This document shows positions 52,319 through 62,332 of a stretch of DNA of 64,000 nt, piece after piece; position 1 is the first letter of the stretch; each line of letters opens with the position of its first letter. Source of the DNA: Microbacterium aurum. Its GTDB lineage: Bacteria; Actinomycetota; Actinomycetes; Actinomycetales; Microbacteriaceae. The stretch is taken from assembly GCF_016907815.1 (NCBI RefSeq), contig NZ_JAFBCQ010000001.1, positions 1,860,001-1,924,000 on the forward strand, written 5' to 3'. Under the pieces are notes generated by a model. The model had not been told where the DNA came from. It ran no database searches and saw only the letters and a program-made list of their open reading frames with translations. The position numbers and the translations under genes were made by a program.

Positions 52319-54010
52319 ATGAGGACACGGAGTGCGAAGTCGCTCGGCGCTCTCGCGATGCTCAGCGCCGCGGCGTTGCTCATCGCTGGCTGCGCCGCCG
52401 GCAACACGGCACCCAGTGATGGCGGGAGTGGCACACCGGCCGCTGAACTCCCGACGGTCGACTGGGATGCGGCGGATGCCGCCGACGTTCAGGACGGCGG
52501 CACGCTGAACCTCGCGGTCAACGCGTTGCCCGTCAACTACAACAACCTGCAGATCGACGGCAACGACGTCGACACCAACACGATCCTGTCAGCGACGCAG
52601 GGTGGCCCTATCGGGATCAACACCGACGGTGAGCCCTTCGTCAACCAGAACTACGCGTCTTCGGTCGAGCTGATCAGCGATTCGCCGCAGGTCGTGGAGA
52701 TGAAGCTGAACCCGAACGCGGTGTGGGAGGATGGCACGCCCATCACCGTGAAGGACTGGCAGGCCACTGTCCAGGTCATGAGCGGCAAGGACGAGGCCTA
52801 TCAGGTCGTCTCGACCACGGGTTACGACCAGATCGCCTCGGTCGAGCAGGGCACCGACGAATTCGACGTGAAGATCACGTTCGACTCGGTGTTCGCTGAC
52901 TGGCAGTCGATCCTCGGTACTGTCCTGCCAGCGTCGGTGACCGAGAGCGCCGACGCGTTCAACACCGGCTTCACGTCGAAGCCGATGCCCTCGGTCGGGC
53001 CGTACGTCATCTCGAACATCGACCAGACGGGCCAGGTCGTGACGCTCACGCCCAACCCGAAGTGGTGGGGCGACAAGCCGAAGCTCGACACGATCCTCTT
53101 CAAGGTCGTGAGCCAGGACCAGCAGGGCTCCTCGTTCGCCAACAAGGAGATCGATGCGCTGGAGATCTCGGCCAACGCCGACCTCTACGCGACCGCGAAG
53201 TCGCGTGACGACGCCGAGCTGCAGGCCACCAACGGTCTCACCTGGACGCACGTGACGATGAATGCCAAGGAGGGCCCGCTCTCCGACGTCAACGTTCGCA
53301 AGGCCGTCGCGTCGATCGTCAACCGCGAGCAGATCGCGGCCGCCGCGAACACGCCGGTCGGCGTCCCCGCGGTGACACAGGGTGACTACATCTTCATGAA
53401 CGGCCAAGCCGGCTATGAGGACAAGGCATACCCCCACGACCTGACCGCCGCCGAGGGCTTCCTGAAGGATGCCGGATACACGAAGGACGGCGACAGCTGG
53501 ACGAAGGACGGCGAGCAGCTCAAGCTCACGATCACCGTCCCGGCCGACACCGCCACCAACATTCAGCGCTCCGAGCAGGTTCAGGCCGACCTCGGTGACT
53601 TCGGCATTCCCGTGGAGCTCACGACAGTTCCTGCTGCGCAGTACTTCAGCGACTACGTGATCCCCGGCAACTTCGAGATGGTCAGCTTCTCGTGGCAGGG
53701 TACGGCGTTCCCGATCTCGTCGTCGGAGGCGCTGTTCTACCCGCTGGACTCCGGTCAGAACTTCACCGGCACGACCGACGACTCGCTCGGCGATCTGTGG
53801 ACGAAGGCCAACGCGGAGCTTGACCCCGACAAGCGCATCGAGATCGCGAACCAGATCAACGAGGCCATCTGGGCCTACGTTCCGATGTTCCCGATCGCGC
53901 CGCTTCCCGAGGTGTGGGCAGTCAAGAAGGGCCTCGTCAACTACGGCGCCACGATGTTCGGCGTGTCGTCGACCGTCGACTGGACCATCGTCGGCTGGGC
54001 GAAGTCCTAA
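52319..54010 (+). CDS. Peptide ABC transporter substrate-binding lipoprotein (family 5), operon 2
   Basis: A 563-residue binding protein. Signal peptide RTRSAKSLGALAMLSAAALL with lipobox LIAGC. The fold is family 5 (GGTLNLAVNALPVNYNNLQ, SVGPYVISN, NVRKAVASIVNREQIA). Here the binding protein is the last gene, the reverse of operon 1. A weak hairpin (CCTCGACG with CGTCGAGG, 52259-52287) precedes it and a GAGAGGA site lies eight bases before the ATG. The ligand is unknown, and the low resemblance to the operon 1 protein argues for a different one. Confidence 0.93.
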   Translation: MRTRSAKSLGALAMLSAAALLIAGCAAGNTAPSDGGSGTPAAELPTVDWDAADAADVQDGGTLNLAVNALPVNYNNLQIDGNDVDTNTILSATQGGPIGINTDGEPFVNQNYASSVELISDSPQVVEMKLNPNAVWEDGTPITVKDWQATVQVMSGKDEAYQVVSTTGYDQIASVEQGTDEFDVKITFDSVFADWQSILGTVLPASVTESADAFNTGFTSKPMPSVGPYVISNIDQTGQVVTLTPNPKWWGDKPKLDTILFKVVSQDQQGSSFANKEIDALEISANADLYATAKSRDDAELQATNGLTWTHVTMNAKEGPLSDVNVRKAVASIVNREQIAAAANTPVGVPAVTQGDYIFMNGQAGYEDKAYPHDLTAAEGFLKDAGYTKDGDSWTKDGEQLKLTITVPADTATNIQRSEQVQADLGDFGIPVELTTVPAAQYFSDYVIPGNFEMVSFSWQGTAFPISSSEALFYPLDSGQNFTGTTDDSLGDLWTKANAELDPDKRIEIANQINEAIWAYVPMFPIAPLPEVWAVKKGLVNYGATMFGVSSTVDWTIVGWAKS

Positions 54011-54036
54011 TCCACTGACGGTACACATCGTCACGT

Positions 54037-54070
54037 GAGGGGGCGGGTTCCGTAGGGAGCCCGCCCCTTT
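54037..54070 (+). terminator. Rho-independent-like terminator of operon 2
   Basis: GGGGCGGG pairs with CCCGCCCC, extended inward by TTCC with GGAG to a GTAG loop and outward by a G-U and an A-T pair, about 14 bp in all, followed by TTT. It begins some 25 bases after the binding-protein stop. Confidence 0.85.
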
Positions 54071-54128
54071 CGCGACCTTACGGATCCTGGGGGCTCACGG
54101 GCGAATTGCGTGCCCCGTAACAAGGCCA

Positions 54129-54157
54129 TTGCCTCGCCATCGTCGTCGATCTACACT
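54129..54157 (+). promoter_or_regulatory. Two-box promoter of the small-peptide unit
   Basis: TTGCCT (54129-54134), exactly 17 bases, TACACT (54152-54157). The predicted start is near 54164, about 25 bases before the small ORF. Confidence 0.6.
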
Positions 54158-54188
54158 CGCAAACCGATCAGAGAAGTGAGGTGTGACG

Positions 54189-54317
54189 ATGTTTCATGCG
54201 TTTGCTGGAATTGCCTGGTTGGCCGGGTGCTTCGACATTCGTACGTACTGGTCCTGCGCTGCGGCGGCGTTGCCGCCGGCCGGCGGAGGAGGGGGCATTC
54301 GATACTCGCTCTATTGA
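54189..54317 (+). CDS. 42-residue orphan peptide gene
   Basis: ATG to TGA. The sequence opens hydrophobic (MFHAFAGIAWLAGCFDIRTY), has Cys at 14 and 23, then an Ala run, PPAGGGGG and the aromatic end IRYSLY. WLAGC looks like a lipobox but the front lacks basic residues, so lipoprotein export is doubtful. GAGG lies seven bases before the ATG. A two-box promoter upstream and a perfect 15-bp hairpin downstream make it a complete unit of its own with a transcript of about 205 bases. It could be a peptide, a leader or a dual-function small RNA; nothing similar is known to me. Confidence 0.55.
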   Translation: MFHAFAGIAWLAGCFDIRTYWSCAAAALPPAGGGGGIRYSLY

Positions 54318-54337
54318 GCAAACCTAGAGAACGCCTG

Positions 54338-54371
54338 GTGAGGGGCGGGGCCTGCGGGCCCCGCCCCTCAC
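54338..54371 (+). terminator. Perfect 15-bp hairpin terminator after the small-peptide gene
   Basis: Arms 54338-54352 and 54357-54371 pair without mismatch around a TGCG loop. No T tract follows. It separates the peptide unit from typA. Confidence 0.8.
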
Positions 54372-54376
54372 TGCGG

Positions 54377-54382
54377 TATCCT
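54377..54382 (+). promoter_or_regulatory. -10 candidate TATCCT for typA
   Basis: TATCCT starts six bases past the preceding hairpin, with a start site near 54389 and about 62 bases of leader. No convincing -35 was seen because the hairpin occupies that position. Confidence 0.35.
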
Positions 54383-54450
54383 GGAACGTCGGCCCCTTCG
54401 GCAAGCCCGGGCCGTCTCACCGACTTTCCCCACTCTTCGTTAGGCACTTC

Positions 54451-56364
<1,914 letters not shown>

Positions 56365-56388
56365 CCGCCGGGTCGCCGCCGGGGTGTG

Positions 56389-56751
56389 TCAGGCGCGGAG
56401 GATCTTCTCCATCGCCTTGCCCCTGGCGACCTCGTCGACGAGCTTGTCGAGGTAGCGCAGCTTCTGCATGAACGGGTCGTCGATCTCCTCGACCCGCACC
56501 CCGCAGATGACCCCGGTGATGAGCCCCGCGTGGGGGTTGAGCGTCGCGTCGTCGAAGAACTCGACGAACGTCGAGCCGTCGCGAACGTGACGGGCGATGT
56601 CGGCGTCGTCGAACCCGGTGAGCCAGCGGATGACCTCGTCGACCTCGGCCTTCGTGCGTCCCTTGCGCTCGACCTTCTGGATGTACAGCGGGTAGACCGA
56701 CGCGAAGGTGAGGGCGCGGATGCGCTTCTGCGCGAGCTCGCTGGTGTCCAT
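56389..56751 (-). CDS. DUF2200 family protein
   Basis: A 120-residue soluble helical protein with conserved MDTSELAQKRIRALTFASVY, KVERKGRTKAEVDEVIRWLT, NPHAGLITGVICGVRVEEI and MQKLRYLDKLVDEVARGK. These are the hallmarks of DUF2200, widespread in bacteria with no known role. The ATG is seven bases after TACCCT, so the gene is probably leaderless and diverges from azlC. It converges with typA. Confidence 0.85.
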   Translation of the reverse strand: MDTSELAQKRIRALTFASVYPLYIQKVERKGRTKAEVDEVIRWLTGFDDADIARHVRDGSTFVEFFDDATLNPHAGLITGVICGVRVEEIDDPFMQKLRYLDKLVDEVARGKAMEKILRA

Positions 56752-56758
56752 GCCTGCC

Positions 56759-56764
56759 AGGGTA
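56759..56764 (-). promoter_or_regulatory. -10 element TACCCT for the DUF2200 gene
   Basis: TACCCT on the minus strand, seven bases before the ATG at 56751. Only 11 bases separate it from the azlC -10 on the other strand, so the two promoters overlap back to back. Confidence 0.45.
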
Positions 56765-56775
56765 CGCCAGCCCAG

Positions 56776-56781
56776 TAGGCT
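56776..56781 (+). promoter_or_regulatory. -10 element TAGGCT for azlC
   Basis: TAGGCT followed by seven bases and the GTG at 56789; leaderless-type. Confidence 0.5.
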
Positions 56782-56788
56782 CGGGCGG

Positions 56789-57550
56789 GTGAGTACGGAT
56801 GCCGCCGCGGACGCCTCGCGTCGCGCGTGGCGCGAAGGGCTCGGCGTCGCCCTCGCCACGAGCGCCTACGGGATCTCGTTCGGGGCGCTCGCCACGGCAT
56901 CCGGTCTGGATATCTGGCAGACCTGCGTGCTCAGCCTCGTGATGTTCACCGGCGGATCGCAGTTCGCGTTCATCGGGGTGATCGGCGCCGGGGGAGTCGC
57001 GGCGGCCCCGGCCGCGATCGCCTCGGCGGGCCTGCTGGGCATCCGCAACGTCGCGTACGGACTGCGCATGGCGCCGGTCGTCGGCGTCGACCGCCTGCGC
57101 CGACTGATCGCGCCGCACTTCACGATCGACGAATCCACCGCCGTCGCGCTGGCGCACACCGAGCCGCGCGCCCGCCGGGTCGGCTTCTGGGTGACCGGGA
57201 TCGGCATCTACGTCGGCTGGAACCTCACGACGCTCCTCGGTGCGCTCCTCGGCGATGTGCTCGGCGACCCCCGCGCGTACGGACTGGATGCGGCGGCCGC
57301 CGCGGCCTTCCTCGCCCTGCTCTGGCCCCGGCTGCGGCAGCGGCAGGCGATCGCGGTCGGTATCGCGGCGGCGGTCGTCGCGACGGTGTTGACGCCGGTG
57401 CTCATGCCGGGTATGCCGGTGCTCGTCGCGGCGGTCGTCGCGATCGTCGTGGGATGGACGAACTGGCTCGGCGCGTCTGCGACGCCCGCGCCCGTCCTCG
57501 GCGAGGCGCCCGCCCCGCGGCGGCCCGAGGGACCGGGGCAGGGGACGTGA
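56789..57550 (+). CDS. azlC: Branched-chain amino acid exporter large subunit (AzlC family)
   Basis: A 253-residue membrane protein. The N-terminal block WREGLGVALATSAYGISFGAL, MFTGGSQFAFIGV and GLLGIRNVAYGLRM are the AzlC/YgaZ signatures, with seven or eight helices. With AzlD it exports branched-chain amino acids or analogues (as BrnF-BrnE in Corynebacterium). The GTG at 56789 is placed after a leaderless-type -10. The stop overlaps azlD by four bases. Confidence 0.92.
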   Translation: MSTDAAADASRRAWREGLGVALATSAYGISFGALATASGLDIWQTCVLSLVMFTGGSQFAFIGVIGAGGVAAAPAAIASAGLLGIRNVAYGLRMAPVVGVDRLRRLIAPHFTIDESTAVALAHTEPRARRVGFWVTGIGIYVGWNLTTLLGALLGDVLGDPRAYGLDAAAAAAFLALLWPRLRQRQAIAVGIAAAVVATVLTPVLMPGMPVLVAAVVAIVVGWTNWLGASATPAPVLGEAPAPRRPEGPGQGT

Positions 57551-57861
57551 CCCTCTGGACCGCCGTGTTGGCCGCGGCGCTGCTGTGCTTCGCGCTGAAG
57601 GCCGTCGGCTACCTCATCCCGCCCCGATGGTTCGAGGCGCCGGCGCCGTCGCGCATCGTCGACCTGCTCACGGTGGCGCTCCTCGGCGCCCTCGTGGCGG
57701 TGCAGACGCTCGGCGTCGGTCAGCAGATCGTGCTCGACGCGCGGGTGCCCGCCCTCGTCGTGGCGGCCGGGCTCCTCATCGTGCGGGCGCCGTTCCTCGT
57801 CGTCGTGGTCGCCGCCGCGCTCGTCGCAGCCCTGTTGCGGCTCTGGGGACTCGCCGCGTGA
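57547..57861 (+). CDS. azlD: Branched-chain amino acid exporter small subunit (AzlD family)
   Basis: A 104-residue protein with four short helices (WTAVLAAALLCFALKAVGYL, IVDLLTVALLGALVAVQTLG, VPALVVAAGLLIVRAPFLVV, VAALLRLWGL), the size and layout of AzlD/BrnE. GTGA overlap with azlC; the two subunits work together. Confidence 0.9.
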   Translation: MTLWTAVLAAALLCFALKAVGYLIPPRWFEAPAPSRIVDLLTVALLGALVAVQTLGVGQQIVLDARVPALVVAAGLLIVRAPFLVVVVAAALVAALLRLWGLAA

Positions 57862-57948
57862 TCGCCGCGGGCCCGTTCGAAAAGCGCCACGGGCTGTGAA
57901 TCCGGCATCCGGATCGCCATTCCCGGCTCTCCAACGGATGCCGCCGCG

Positions 57949-57954
57949 TAGACT
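57949..57954 (+). promoter_or_regulatory. -10 element TAGACT for the DUF6113-like gene
   Basis: TAGACT followed by six bases and the GTG at 57961; leaderless-type. Confidence 0.5.
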
Positions 57955-57960
57955 CCCGGC

Positions 57961-58392
57961 GTGGGTATCGCGCGCATCGGCACGTGGGTCGTGTCCGTCG
58001 TCATCGGGCTCGTCTACGGCGTCGCCGGCACCATCGGGCAGGCGGCCATGTGGGGTGCGCTGCCGGTGGGCCTCATCGTGGCGATCGTCGGCACCGGTGC
58101 GCTGCTTCTCGCCGTGCGACTGCTGACGCTCGACCGCTGGTCCGCCCTCGCGGCGGGAATGGGTGCCATGATCGCGACGCTCGTCTTCTCCGGGCGCGGC
58201 CCGGGCGGATCGGTCGTGGTGCCCGCGCCGGCGGAGGGCACGATCTCGACCGGCGTCATCTGGACCATCGCCGTCCCGATCCTCACCGCTCTCGTCGTCG
58301 CCTGGCCGTCCCTGCGGTCGAGCGGGTCCTCCCCGGCATCCGACCGGGCCGTGCCGGCGGCGCCGGACGCCGAGGCCGGCACCACGAACTAG
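57961..58392 (+). CDS. Small multi-pass membrane protein (DUF6113-like)
   Basis: A 143-residue protein with about four helices ([74 protein letters not shown]) and a polar Ser/Ala-rich tail. Size and its place just upstream of the ferredoxin recall the actinobacterial DUF6113 family; that is a memory-based match. The function is unknown. Ten bases separate it from fdxA, which has its own -10. Confidence 0.7.
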   Translation: MGIARIGTWVVSVVIGLVYGVAGTIGQAAMWGALPVGLIVAIVGTGALLLAVRLLTLDRWSALAAGMGAMIATLVFSGRGPGGSVVVPAPAEGTISTGVIWTIAVPILTALVVAWPSLRSSGSSPASDRAVPAAPDAEAGTTN

Positions 58393-58395
58393 ACT
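58390..58395 (+). promoter_or_regulatory. -10 element TAGACT for fdxA
   Basis: TAGACT overlaps the stop codon of the upstream gene and is followed by seven bases and the GTG at 58403; leaderless-type. Confidence 0.5.
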
Positions 58396-58402
58396 CGAAG
58401 GC

Positions 58403-58723
58403 GTGACATATGTGATCGCCTTGCCGTGCGTGGATGTGAAGGACCGTGCCTGCATCGACGAGTGTCCCGTCGACTGCATCTACGAAGGCGAGCGCTCGCT
58501 GTACATCCACCCCGACGAATGCGTCGACTGCGGTGCCTGCGAGCCGGTCTGCCCCGTCGAGGCGATCTACTACGAGGACGACCTGCCCGACGAGTGGCAG
58601 GACTACTACACCGCGAACGTGGAGTTCTTCGAGGACATCGGCTCGCCCGGCGGCGCTGCCAAGGTCGGCGTGATCCCGAAGGACCACCCCATCATCGCCG
58701 CGCTCCCGCCCCAGGAGCACTGA
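58403..58723 (+). CDS. fdxA: 7Fe ferredoxin (3Fe-4S/4Fe-4S)
   Basis: A 106-residue soluble electron carrier, nearly identical in layout to actinobacterial FdxA/FdxC. Cysteines 9, 17, 21, 25, 40, 43, 46 and 50 lie in [18 protein letters not shown] and [13 protein letters not shown]. One cluster is expected to be 3Fe-4S and the other 4Fe-4S. It ends [17 protein letters not shown]. It precedes dapC by five bases, as in most actinobacteria. Confidence 0.96.
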   Translation: MTYVIALPCVDVKDRACIDECPVDCIYEGERSLYIHPDECVDCGACEPVCPVEAIYYEDDLPDEWQDYYTANVEFFEDIGSPGGAAKVGVIPKDHPIIAALPPQEH

Positions 58724-58728
58724 CCTTC

Positions 58729-59835
58729 GTGGCCGTCCGCGACCTCGACGACTACCCCTGGGACGCCGTCGCCCCATACGCGCGCCGCGCCGCCGCACAC
58801 CCCGGGGGTGCCGTCGACCTGTCGATCGGGTCGCCCGTGGACGCGACCCCCGCCGTCGTCGCCGACGCGCTGCGCGCGGCCACCGACGCGCACGCGTACC
58901 CGCAGACGGTCGGCACCCCGGCCCTGCGCGAAGCCATCGCGGCCTGGTACGACCGCCGGCGCGGCGTGCCCGGACTGGGAGTCGGCGAGGTGCTGCCCAC
59001 GGTCGGCTCCAAAGAACTCGTCGCCCTGCTGCCGTTGCTGCTGGACATCGGCGCGGGCGACGTCGTCGTGCACCCGCGCGCGGCCTATCCCACCTACGAA
59101 GTGGGCGCGAAGCTCGTCGGCGCGACGCCGTTCGCCTCGGATGACCCCGCCGAATGGCCCGACGGCACACGCCTGGTCTGGCTCAACACGCCCGGAAACC
59201 CCGACGGTCGCGTCCTGGATATCGCCGAGTTGCGGGCCGCCGTGGCCCGCGCGCGGGAGCTCGGCGCCGTGATCGCCAGCGACGAGTGCTACGCCGAGCT
59301 CGGCTGGGAGGGACCGTGGGCGGGGGAGCGCGTCCCCAGCATCCTCGATCCCCGCGTCGTCGGCGACGACCGCTCGGGTGTGCTGTCGGTCTACTCCCTC
59401 AGCAAGCAGTCGAACCTCGCCGGCTACCGCGCGGCGTTCCTCGCGGGGGATGCCGGGATCGTCGCCGCGCTGGTGACGGCACGCAAGCACCTGGGGCTCA
59501 TGCTGCCGGCTCCGGTCCAGGCCGCGATGACGGTGGCCCTCGCCGACGACGCGCACGTCGCGGAGCAGCGTGAGCGGTATCGGGCGCGCCGTGCCGTGCT
59601 CAAGCCGGCACTGGAAGCGGCGGGCTTTCGCATCGACCACTCCGAAGGCGGCCTGTACCTGTGGGCCACCGAAGGCGTCGACGCGTGGGAGAGCATGGCA
59701 AGGCTCGCCGACCTCGGCATCCTCGCCGGCCCCGGGCACTTCTACGGCACGCACTTCCCGCAGCACGTGCGCTTCTCGCTCACCGCGACCGACGAGCGCA
59801 TCGCGGCGGCGGCGCAACGCCTGACGCAGTCGTAG
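58729..59835 (+). CDS. dapC: Succinyldiaminopimelate transaminase
   Basis: A 368-residue fold-type I aminotransferase that makes N-succinyl-L,L-diaminopimelate from the keto acid with glutamate. LVWLNTPGNPDGRVLD, IASDECYAELGWEG, the PLP Lys in VYSLSKQSNLAGYRAAFLAG and FYGTHFPQHVRFSLT are typical of the actinobacterial enzyme. The pairing with ferredoxin upstream and dapD nearby supports DapC over other aminotransferases. GTG start, AGGAG 11 bases upstream inside the fdxA end. Confidence 0.93.
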   Translation: MAVRDLDDYPWDAVAPYARRAAAHPGGAVDLSIGSPVDATPAVVADALRAATDAHAYPQTVGTPALREAIAAWYDRRRGVPGLGVGEVLPTVGSKELVALLPLLLDIGAGDVVVHPRAAYPTYEVGAKLVGATPFASDDPAEWPDGTRLVWLNTPGNPDGRVLDIAELRAAVARARELGAVIASDECYAELGWEGPWAGERVPSILDPRVVGDDRSGVLSVYSLSKQSNLAGYRAAFLAGDAGIVAALVTARKHLGLMLPAPVQAAMTVALADDAHVAEQRERYRARRAVLKPALEAAGFRIDHSEGGLYLWATEGVDAWESMARLADLGILAGPGHFYGTHFPQHVRFSLTATDERIAAAAQRLTQS

Positions 59836-59895
59836 GTTTCCTCCTACGCATCCGCCGATCCTTTGCCGTGGATCTGAGTAGGCCCGCACGGCCAG

Positions 59896-59901
59896 TAGGC
59901 T
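59896..59901 (+). promoter_or_regulatory. -10 candidate TAGGCT for citrate synthase gene
   Basis: TAGGCT lies 34 bases before the GTG at 59936; the leader includes AGGAGG four bases before the start, so unlike many genes here this one is not leaderless. A small hairpin (CGTAGG with CCTACG, 59831-59848) ends dapC just upstream. Confidence 0.4.
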
Positions 59902-59935
59902 GTAAAGGATCCCCCAACGACCGCAAGGAGGCTTC

Positions 59936-61228
59936 GTGAGCGACGTGGGAAACCCCCCGAAGGCCACGGTCACCGTCGGTGACAGAACCGCAGAACTGCC
60001 GATCCTGACCGGCACCGAGGGCGTCCCCAGCGTCGACTTCTCGACGTTCACGAAGCAGACCGGGCACACCTCGCTCGACTACGGCTTCGTCAACACGGCG
60101 GCGACGAAGTCGGCCATCACCTACATCGACGGAGATCAGGGCATCCTCCGCTACCGCGGCTACCCGATCGAACAGCTCGCCAAGCACAGCACGTACCTCG
60201 AGGTCGCGTGGCTGCTGCTGTACGGCGAACTGCCGACGGCTGATCAGCTCTCCAAGTGGGACGACGAGATCCGCCACCACACGCTCCTGCACGAAGACCT
60301 CAAGCGCTTCTTCTCCTCGCTGCCGCACACGGCGCACCCCATGTCGGTGCTGTCGGCGGCCACGGCGGCGCTCTCGACCTACTACGAGGGCCAGTCCGAC
60401 CCGGACAACCCCGAGCACGTCGAGCTCAACACGATCCGCCTGCTGGCCAAGCTCCCGGTGATCGCGGCGTACGCGCACAAGAAGTCGATCGGCCAGGCCT
60501 TCCTGTACCCGGACAACTCGCTGAGCTTCGTCGACAACTTCCTCAAGCTCAACTTCGGCAACCTCGCCGAGGTCTACGAGGTCAATCCCGTCACCTCGCG
60601 CGCGCTGGAGCGGCTGCTCATCCTGCACGAGGACCACGAGCAGAACGCCTCGACCTCGACCGTGCGCCTCGTCGGATCGACCGGCGCCAACCAGTTCTCG
60701 TCGATCTCCGCCGGCATCAACGCTCTGTACGGCCCGCTGCACGGCGGCGCCAACGAAGCGGTGCTCGACATGCTGGCGCGCATCCGCGACTCCGGCGAGA
60801 GCGTTGAGCGTTTCGTCGAGCGCGTCAAGAACAAGGAGGACGGTGTCAAGCTCATGGGCTTCGGGCACCGCGTCTACAAGAACTACGACCCGCGCGCGAA
60901 GCTCGTGAAGGAGTCCGCTGACGAGGTGCTCGCCGAGCTCGGCGTGCATGACCCGCTGCTGGATCTCGCGAAGGAGCTCGAGGAGATCGCCCTCAGCGAC
61001 GACTACTTCAAGGAGCGCCGGCTCTACCCGAACGTCGACTTCTACACGGGCGTCATCTACAAGGCGATGGGCTTCCCGACGCGCATGTTCACGCCGCTGT
61101 TCGCGATCGGGCGTCTGCCCGGCTGGCTCGCGCACTGGACCGAGATGCAGAACGACCCGCAGACCAAGATCGGCCGCCCGCAGCAGCTCTACATCGGCGC
61201 GGGCGAGCGCAACTACCCCGGCATCTGA
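59936..61228 (+). CDS. gltA: Citrate synthase (type II, TCA cycle)
   Basis: A 430-residue citrate synthase condensing acetyl-CoA with oxaloacetate. The catalytic His/Asp motifs are seen in GPLHGGANEAVLDML, LMGFGHRVYKNYDPRAK and YPNVDFYTGVIYKAMGFP; the N-terminal beta domain (TVGDRTAELPILTGTEG) marks the NADH-sensitive-type hexameric family. The GTG at 59936 has AGGAGG four bases upstream. With fumarase at 5.7-7.1 kb it is the second TCA enzyme in the window. Confidence 0.97.
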   Translation: MSDVGNPPKATVTVGDRTAELPILTGTEGVPSVDFSTFTKQTGHTSLDYGFVNTAATKSAITYIDGDQGILRYRGYPIEQLAKHSTYLEVAWLLLYGELPTADQLSKWDDEIRHHTLLHEDLKRFFSSLPHTAHPMSVLSAATAALSTYYEGQSDPDNPEHVELNTIRLLAKLPVIAAYAHKKSIGQAFLYPDNSLSFVDNFLKLNFGNLAEVYEVNPVTSRALERLLILHEDHEQNASTSTVRLVGSTGANQFSSISAGINALYGPLHGGANEAVLDMLARIRDSGESVERFVERVKNKEDGVKLMGFGHRVYKNYDPRAKLVKESADEVLAELGVHDPLLDLAKELEEIALSDDYFKERRLYPNVDFYTGVIYKAMGFPTRMFTPLFAIGRLPGWLAHWTEMQNDPQTKIGRPQQLYIGAGERNYPGI

Positions 61229-61249
61229 CCCGACTGCCAAGATCGAGGG

Positions 61250-62326
61250 ATGACCCCTGATCTGCTGAGCGGTCCGCGCGGGCGTCGCCTGTGTCTGCAA
61301 CTGGCGTGCGAGGTATCCGACACCGTGCGCCGCCTGCTGCACGAGCTCGCGTACAACGCCGACGTCGCGGCCGGAGCCGCGGTCGTGCTGTTCGGCTGGA
61401 ACGACGACGGCTCGACGTTCGAGACGCGCGGGCAGGTCGAGACGTCGGCGACGACGGCCGCGCTGGCCGACGCGATCCGCGCGGTGGGAGCTTTCACGCC
61501 GACCACCGACGACCTGTACGCGGCGATGCTGCGCGCCGTCGACAGCGCGCGGTACTGGCAGGAGCCCGACGGTGAAGACACCATCGCGGCGGATGCCGCC
61601 GTGTGCGCATCGCTGGCCGCGATCGCCGGGGCGGTTGCCGCGCTCCCCGAGACCGCGTGGTGGAGTCGCGATCGCACGGCGGAGCAGTGGGCCGTCGAGT
61701 TCGATCCGAGCGGGAACGGCGCGCCGTTCGATGCGGCTCCCGACGGCGCGCAGAAGTGGCGCGAGAACACCGTCGCAGAAGAGGCACACGCTCGCGCCGA
61801 GCGCCCGTCGGATGTCACGGCGAACTACAGCGGCACGTGGTGGTCACACCCGTGGGGCTGTCCGCACACGACCGGCGCTCTGCCGACGGGGGTTCCCGCC
61901 GGCATCCCGTTCGTCGAGGACGGCCTCGGCTGGACCCACGCGGTCGCGGTGCCGGTACGCGGCGCAGGCCGGACGTTCGAGATCCGCACCGCCCACGATT
62001 GGGCCGAGCTGTGTCGGCGTTTCCCGCTCGGGGTCACGGCCGGCCGCCGCCACGACTGGTACCGCGTCACCGGTCGCGACGGCCGGTGGCTGCTGCCCGA
62101 CTGGACGCGCGTCGCACAGGAGTGGGACGCCGTGCACCTCACGGGCCTCGCCTACCTGACCGCCGCGACGCGCGAGATCGAGGTGGATGCCGAGTACTCG
62201 AGCGTCATCGGTGGGTGGGGCCCCGACGAGACCTACTGGCTCACCGGCCTCGTGCGCGAGGTCGAAGGCCCGCGCGTGCACTGGCAGGCGCATGCCCCGG
62301 AAGGACCGTGGGACCGGGCACCCTGA
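61250..62326 (+). CDS. Conserved-looking protein of unknown function
   Basis: A 358-residue soluble protein, Trp-rich (for example SGTWWSHPWGCPHT, YWLTGLVREVEGPRVHW), with no membrane segment or signal peptide. The N-terminal third is helical and Ala-rich; the C-terminal part, from about residue 190, is rich in strands and contains RTAHDWAELCRRFPLGVTAG and RDGRWLLPDWTRVAQEWDAVH, which looks like a ligand-binding or toxin-immunity-type fold but matches nothing I can name. The ATG at 61250 directly follows GAGGG, so spacing is unusual; a leaderless start is possible. It converges with the PPK2 gene. Confidence 0.7.
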   Translation: MTPDLLSGPRGRRLCLQLACEVSDTVRRLLHELAYNADVAAGAAVVLFGWNDDGSTFETRGQVETSATTAALADAIRAVGAFTPTTDDLYAAMLRAVDSARYWQEPDGEDTIAADAAVCASLAAIAGAVAALPETAWWSRDRTAEQWAVEFDPSGNGAPFDAAPDGAQKWRENTVAEEAHARAERPSDVTANYSGTWWSHPWGCPHTTGALPTGVPAGIPFVEDGLGWTHAVAVPVRGAGRTFEIRTAHDWAELCRRFPLGVTAGRRHDWYRVTGRDGRWLLPDWTRVAQEWDAVHLTGLAYLTAATREIEVDAEYSSVIGGWGPDETYWLTGLVREVEGPRVHWQAHAPEGPWDRAP

Positions 62327-62332
62327 CCCGGA

